NCBI GenBank assembly: GCA_938074585.1
Contig: CALJEW010000324.1
Location: 1-9,983 of the forward strand
DNA length: 9,983 nucleotides
Direction of reading: 5' to 3'
DNA from: an uncultured Rhodospirillales bacterium
GTDB lineage: Bacteria; Pseudomonadota; Alphaproteobacteria; Rhodospirillales; Casp-alpha2
Positions 6,529 through 9,983 of the stretch are shown one piece after another (the first letter of the stretch is position 1; each line of letters begins with the position of its first letter). The position numbers and the translations under genes are program-made. Below the pieces are notes generated by a model. The model was given only the letters and a program-made list of their open reading frames with translations, searched no databases and was not told the origin of the DNA.

Positions 6529-7368
6529 TTATGAGAACCATCTTTGGATTGCTAGGATCTGATCTGGTGCCATTAAAGACGGAGCATGACCGATGCCTGC
6601 AAACTCAATGAGCTCGGTTTTGGAGCCTCGCGTTGTCATCTCTTTGGCTGTCTCGTTTAGTAATAAATCTGAATCCCGGCCACGGATTAAAAGATTCTGG
6701 CACTTTATAGCATCCCAGACTTCCCAAAACGTAATATCGTCACCCATAGTATCTTTAAACGGGACCAAAATGTCTGGGTCATAACTTAAGCGCCATTGAC
6801 CCTGCTCGTCTTGTCGGGAGCCGTGTTTGGCCATGTGGGCCCATTGGTCATCTGTCAAGGGGCCAAATGGGGCATGGATTTCACGTAAGTGAGGTTCGAT
6901 TTGAGATTGTTTATCGAAGTATAAATCCAATGCCAAGTATGTACCAATTCTTTTTAAAGCGCTTTTTGGAATAAACGGTCCAATATCGTTAATGACCATT
7001 TTTTGTATGGGCGAGTTGGGCATCGCTGCAACCATCATACCAATAATTCCACCCATGGATGTTCCAACCCAATTTATGCGGGGTGTCCTAATATATGTTA
7101 CAAGTGCCGACATAATGGAACAATAGGTCTCGTACGTATAATCAGCTGGATTGCTCAGCCAGTCACTTTTTCCGCGCCCCGGGATGTCTATACAAAGTAC
7201 CCGATAGTCTGCTGATAAGGCCTCAGCCAACAAATCAAAATCGCGGGAATTACGAGTTAGTCCGTGAACGCAAACAATTACATTTGGGTTATTTGCATCG
7301 CCCCAATCTGTATACGCTACATTACACGGCCCGCATGGGGTTGGGGCTTCAAAAAATGATTTTTTCAT
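6529..7368 (-). CDS. Alpha/beta-fold hydrolase
   Basis: A cytosolic serine hydrolase of the alpha/beta fold, 279 residues, full length for the family. The oxyanion-hole motif HGLTRN is at 35-40, the nucleophile elbow GTSMGG gives Ser104, the acid is Asp234 (RDSDLL; Asp232 is a less likely alternative), and the general base is His261 (GIGHAPS). A cap domain probably spans about 130-215. There is no signal peptide. Its ATG lies 5 bp after the stop of the CoA-transferase gene, so the two are one operon and likely translationally coupled. The nearest anti-SD match, AAGGTG, is inside the end of that gene at a long spacing. The context suggests hydrolysis of an ester, lactone or thioester in the same pathway as the CoA-transferase, but members of this fold (esterases, lipases, C-C hydrolases, dehalogenases) cannot be told apart here; Asp is not the nucleophile, so it is not a classic dehalogenase. 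Confidence 0.93.
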   Translation of the reverse strand: MKKSFFEAPTPCGPCNVAYTDWGDANNPNVIVCVHGLTRNSRDFDLLAEALSADYRVLCIDIPGRGKSDWLSNPADYTYETYCSIMSALVTYIRTPRINWVGTSMGGIIGMMVAAMPNSPIQKMVINDIGPFIPKSALKRIGTYLALDLYFDKQSQIEPHLREIHAPFGPLTDDQWAHMAKHGSRQDEQGQWRLSYDPDILVPFKDTMGDDITFWEVWDAIKCQNLLIRGRDSDLLLNETAKEMTTRGSKTELIEFAGIGHAPSLMAPDQILAIQRWFS

Positions 7369-7373
7369 TGGGA

Positions 7374-8594
7374 TTATATAACACCTTCCGCACGGAAACC
7401 TGAAATTTCATCATCAGTAAACTCGCCAATTTCACGCAACACTTCGTCAGTATGTTGTCCTAAAATGGGAGGAGAATGGCGATATGATGTTGGTGTTTCA
7501 GACATTCTAATGGGACTGGCAATTAAATCGATGGGTCGATCACCTGTTGCTGGGTGATCCATTTTTAACTGCATTTCGCGGGATTTAACCTGTTCGTCGG
7601 CAAAAACCTCATCCAAACGATTGATCGGACCACAACTTATACTGCGCGCTTCAAGGCCTTCAATCCAATATTTTGAAGGCTTTTTCTTGATAATATCACG
7701 AATTAGAGGAACTATAATTTCACGATTTTTAACTCGTTCTCCATTGGTAGAAAAGCGTGGATCTGTTGTCATTTCCATGCACTCAGCAAACTCACAAAAC
7801 CTTTCAAACTGACCATCATTACCGACTGCCATAACAATATCACCGTCGGCTGTTTGAAACGACTGATAAGGTACAATGTTTGGGTGCGAATTGCCCAAAC
7901 GCTTCGGTACTTCGCCCGTTGATAGGTAATTCGCTCCCATGATGGACAGCATTGCGGTTGTCGTATCGAGCATACCAATGTCTAAAAATTGGCCCTGTCC
8001 AGTGATTTCGCGATGTCTTAGCGCGGCGTTAATTGAAACGGCCGCATACATGCCTGCCATTAAATCAGATATGGGAATTCCTGCTTTTTGAGGGTCACCG
8101 TCTGGGTCGCCAGTAACGCTCATAAAGCCGCCCATGCCTTGGATCAAAACGTCATAACCGGGGCGTTTTGCGTAGGGTCCTGTATGGCCAAACCCGGTAA
8201 TTGAACAATAAACAAGATCAGGAAATTCGTCTTTTAAATCGTCATAACTCAAGCCGTATTTTGCTAAGCCCCCGGTCTTAAAGTTTTCAGTAAAAATATC
8301 AGATTTGGCGATGAGCTTTCGGGCTACAGCTTGGCCTTTTGCCTGAGTTAAGTCTAGTGTTATCGAGCGTTTATTGCGGTTGGCACTGGCAAAATAGGCG
8401 CTTTCAGTGGTGTCGCGGCCTTGGTCATCTTTTAAGAATGGAGGGGCAAATTTGCGGGTATCATCTCCGGCACCAGGGCGCTCGATTTTAATGACGTCGG
8501 CACCTAAATCACCTAAAATTTGGGTGCAGGTTGGACCCGCCAAAATGCGGGTAAGGTCAAAGACGCGAAGACCATGTAACGGACCAATGCTCAT
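7374..8594 (-). CDS. Family III (CaiB/BaiF) CoA-transferase
   Basis: Transfers CoA from an acyl-CoA donor to a free carboxylic acid through a glutamyl- or aspartyl-linked mixed anhydride, in the cytosol. The 406 residues are normal for the family. Signatures are the N-terminal LHGLRVFDLTRILAGP, the segment LGDLGADVIKIERPGAGDD, ANRNKRSITLDL (71-82), the PGYDVLIQGMGG block, and the catalytic Asp177 in PISDLMAG, equivalent to Asp169 of formyl-CoA transferase. The GPIN motif and the C-terminal PPILGQHTDEVL are also typical. From memory the pattern (PGAGDDTR, YCSITGFGHTGP, IVPYQSFQTADG) resembles succinyl/glutarate CoA-transferase SUGCT more than carnitine or formyl/oxalate enzymes, suggesting a dicarboxylic or hydroxy-acid substrate; that is inference. 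The ATG has AGGA 9 nt upstream. It is followed after 5 bp by the hydrolase gene and preceded by a good promoter. Confidence 0.95.
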   Translation of the reverse strand: MSIGPLHGLRVFDLTRILAGPTCTQILGDLGADVIKIERPGAGDDTRKFAPPFLKDDQGRDTTESAYFASANRNKRSITLDLTQAKGQAVARKLIAKSDIFTENFKTGGLAKYGLSYDDLKDEFPDLVYCSITGFGHTGPYAKRPGYDVLIQGMGGFMSVTGDPDGDPQKAGIPISDLMAGMYAAVSINAALRHREITGQGQFLDIGMLDTTTAMLSIMGANYLSTGEVPKRLGNSHPNIVPYQSFQTADGDIVMAVGNDGQFERFCEFAECMEMTTDPRFSTNGERVKNREIIVPLIRDIIKKKPSKYWIEGLEARSISCGPINRLDEVFADEQVKSREMQLKMDHPATGDRPIDLIASPIRMSETPTSYRHSPPILGQHTDEVLREIGEFTDDEISGFRAEGVI

Positions 8595-8660
8595 GAACGG
8601 TTTTCCTATTAAGTTGGGGCTTTGATAATGTGGTTAGGTTGCAACAATGCGCTGTGGAAC

Positions 8661-8689
8661 CTTATAAAAGATCATTTAGGATGGTGCAA
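8661..8689 (-). promoter_or_regulatory. Promoter of the CoA-transferase/hydrolase operon
   Basis: Minus-strand TTGCAC (8684-8689) and TATAAG (8661-8666) are separated by exactly 17 bp, matching sigma70 consensus at 4 of 6 and 5 of 6. The leader before the ATG at 8594 would be about 60 nt. This is the best promoter in the window. Confidence 0.55.
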
Positions 8690-9216
8690 ACTTGTCGTTT
8701 ATTTGAAAAGTGACTTTATTTTTGCAACTTGGCATATTCGCCATTTAGCAAGTTATTTTAAATGACGTCATACCTGCCACTTGAGCAGAATTTCGCTAAC
8801 CACTTGTTTAGCGCGGACAGGAAATATTTCGACGTTGGCTTTGTTCTAAGGAAAAGCAAATAGCCATACTTTTGGCCTTTGGTGGTTTTTGGGTGGGTTA
8901 TAATTTGGACAATTTGTTCTTTAGAAAAATGATGCGCGGCTTGGTTTGGGGTGGTCGACGGTCAAGTTTGCGGATTAAGCTGAAGGATACACTTGGGTTT
9001 TTGGCCACGTTATAGGTGTTTAGTGGCGGTTGCGGCGGCAATATTGTTAAGGTTTATATTTAGCGGGTGTTTTTGACATGCCCAACAAACAAACTGGTTT
9101 GGATGTGGTTGTTGAAACCCACGACGACAGGCATGTAATCTTAATTTTGGCTGCTTTAGAAAATGCCTGCTTACCGGCCCGTATTTGGGCGGGCGGTCTT
9201 TGAGGGTTGGTGAAGA
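8690..9216. other. Gene-free stretch with small inverted repeats
   Basis: I see no supported gene in this stretch. It holds inverted repeats AACTTG/CAAGTT (8726-8754), the 10-bp palindrome ATGACGTCAT (8762-8771), and a 6-bp-stem hairpin CGCTAA/TTAGCG (8794-8813). An imperfect GC-rich hairpin lies at 9173-9197, just past the AhpD-like stop. The plus strand is unusually rich in G and T from about 8870 to 9120. Two short plus-strand frames (8872-9015, 47 residues from TTG; 9078-9203, 41 residues) lack ribosome binding sites. It could be regulatory, an RNA gene or the remains of a lost gene. Confidence 0.5.
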
Positions 9217-9795
9217 TTAGCGCGACATGCTGTGATATTCAGCGTTAGGCATCATATCCAGACCATGCGCCATGCGGTTGGTGTAGTTAAAGAACCCAAC
9301 AATGTCGGTAATATCAAAAATATCGCCATCGTTAAATCCGGCTTGGCGCAGGGCATCGCGGTCTGAATCATCAATTTCAAACGGGGCTTTTGTCAGTTTC
9401 CAAGCATAATCAAGCATTGCTCTTTGGCGTTTTGAAACTTGGGCGACTTTGTAGTTCATGACCATCATTTCACCCAACTGAGGATCGTTCGACAATTCAC
9501 GGACGGCTTGACCGTGGGCAACTAAACAATAATAGCACCGGTTGGCTGAGGAAACGACAACGGCAATCATTTCACGTTCAAGCTTGCTGAGTTGAGTTTC
9601 CTGCTCATCAAGCATCAACTGATTATAAACTTTTGTAAACTGGCGGAATTTTTTTGGCTTTGCTGTGTAAGCAGCAAGCACGTTCGGCACCATGCCCAGA
9701 TTTTCCGTACAAATTTGTAAATATTTTCGAATATCGTCATCAAGAGACTTGGTTTTGGGAAGGTCAATTTTTACGATGTGGTCTGGCTGTGGCAT
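9217..9795 (-). CDS. AhpD-like / carboxymuconolactone decarboxylase family protein
   Basis: A 192-residue all-helical protein of the AhpD/CMD superfamily, of the type often annotated as peroxidase-related enzyme. The redox centre is visible as Cys87-Tyr-Tyr-Cys90 with His94 four residues on and Glu75 twelve residues before the first Cys. This matches the Glu/Cys/Cys/His proton-relay spacing of AhpD, so a thiol-dependent alkylhydroperoxidase activity is likely. The C-terminal FNYTNRMAHGLDMMPNAEYH block is characteristic of the subgroup, as is the N-terminal LGMVPNVLAAY. The ATG is preceded by a purine-rich GATAGAGAT. It is cytosolic, with no signal peptide. It runs in the same direction as the CoA-transferase operon but is separated from it by about 620 bp, so co-transcription is doubtful. 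Decarboxylase activity is less likely because both cysteines are present. Confidence 0.92.
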   Translation of the reverse strand: MPQPDHIVKIDLPKTKSLDDDIRKYLQICTENLGMVPNVLAAYTAKPKKFRQFTKVYNQLMLDEQETQLSKLEREMIAVVVSSANRCYYCLVAHGQAVRELSNDPQLGEMMVMNYKVAQVSKRQRAMLDYAWKLTKAPFEIDDSDRDALRQAGFNDGDIFDITDIVGFFNYTNRMAHGLDMMPNAEYHSMSR

Positions 9796-9940
9796 GAGTA
9801 TCTCTATCCATTAAAGTGTGTGCATTGTTCGATCGGTAAATTCATAAAAATGAAATTTGAAATTAACTAAAGTTATAAAATGCGTATTTAGTTTGTGTTG
9901 AATTTGCTTTCGATCAAATGATCCAAATAAGCAACTCTGT

Positions 9941-9967
9941 TTGTCGACGATCTTCAAGCGTTATAAT
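9941..9967 (+). promoter_or_regulatory. Possible outward promoter at the right edge
   Basis: A perfect TATAAT (9962-9967) on the plus strand has TTGTCG (9941-9946) 15 bp upstream, or TGTTTG at 17 bp. It would drive a gene beyond the window, divergent from the AhpD-like gene. The rest of 9796-9940 is AT-rich, with a short GATCA-AA-TGATC palindrome (9912-9923) and no gene. Confidence 0.25.
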
Positions 9968-9983
9968 GTCTTTTGGTTGAATT

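Noticed and set aside
8872..9015. 47-codon plus-strand frame from TTG, with MM at 8929
   Set aside because: No ribosome binding site at either start and G/T-biased sequence; kept only as a hint of a decayed gene.
9173..9197. GC-rich hairpin after the AhpD-like gene as a rho-independent terminator
   Set aside because: The stem has a bulge and a large loop, and no T run follows it in either direction.
9078..9203. 41-codon plus-strand frame starting MPNKQTGLDVV
   Set aside because: No Shine-Dalgarno sequence, no recognised motif, length within chance.

Overview
The window reads as an ordinary chromosomal segment of a moderate-to-low GC alphaproteobacterium. GyrA carries the large extra segment in its C-terminal wheel that I associate with alphaproteobacteria, SSB is of the standard proteobacterial type, and the accessory genes are typical of a free-living aerobic heterotroph. 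A marine Rhodospirillales or SAR116-like lineage would fit, but that placement is inference from the look of the proteins and base composition. I see no rRNA, tRNA, CRISPR array, insertion sequence, integrase or phage gene.

Left part (1-5132, all minus strand). In transcription order there is a small 79-residue helical protein of unknown role, ssb, a 12-helix MFS transporter, and a complete gyrA that starts at TTG. Candidate promoters precede ssb, the MFS gene and gyrA, so these are probably neighbouring but separately expressed units. The gyrA leader contains a 24-codon open frame whose TGA overlaps the gyrA TTG.

Middle (5133-5426). A short divergent intergenic region holds a 16-bp near-perfect palindrome. 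It is followed by a 57-residue plus-strand gene of unknown function with a good ribosome binding site. That gene ends 20 bp from the convergent dioxygenase gene.

Right part (5427-9795, all minus strand). In transcription order there is an AhpD-like peroxidase/carboxymuconolactone-decarboxylase-family protein, a long gene-free stretch, a family III CoA-transferase, an alpha/beta hydrolase 5 bp behind it, an AT-rich gap, and a phytanoyl-CoA-dioxygenase-family Fe(II)/2-oxoglutarate oxygenase. The CoA-transferase and hydrolase clearly form one operon, with a sigma70-like promoter (TTGCAC, 17 bp, TATAAG) upstream. Together the genes suggest uptake or breakdown of an organic acid or ester through a CoA thioester and a hydroxylation, but the substrate is not shown by the sequence.

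No single spectacular new system is evident. The points most worth a second look are the catabolic gene set, the palindrome between two uncharacterised small genes, the unusual gyrA start and overlapping upstream frame, the Gln at the quinolone-determining position of GyrA, and the 622-bp stretch without a gene.
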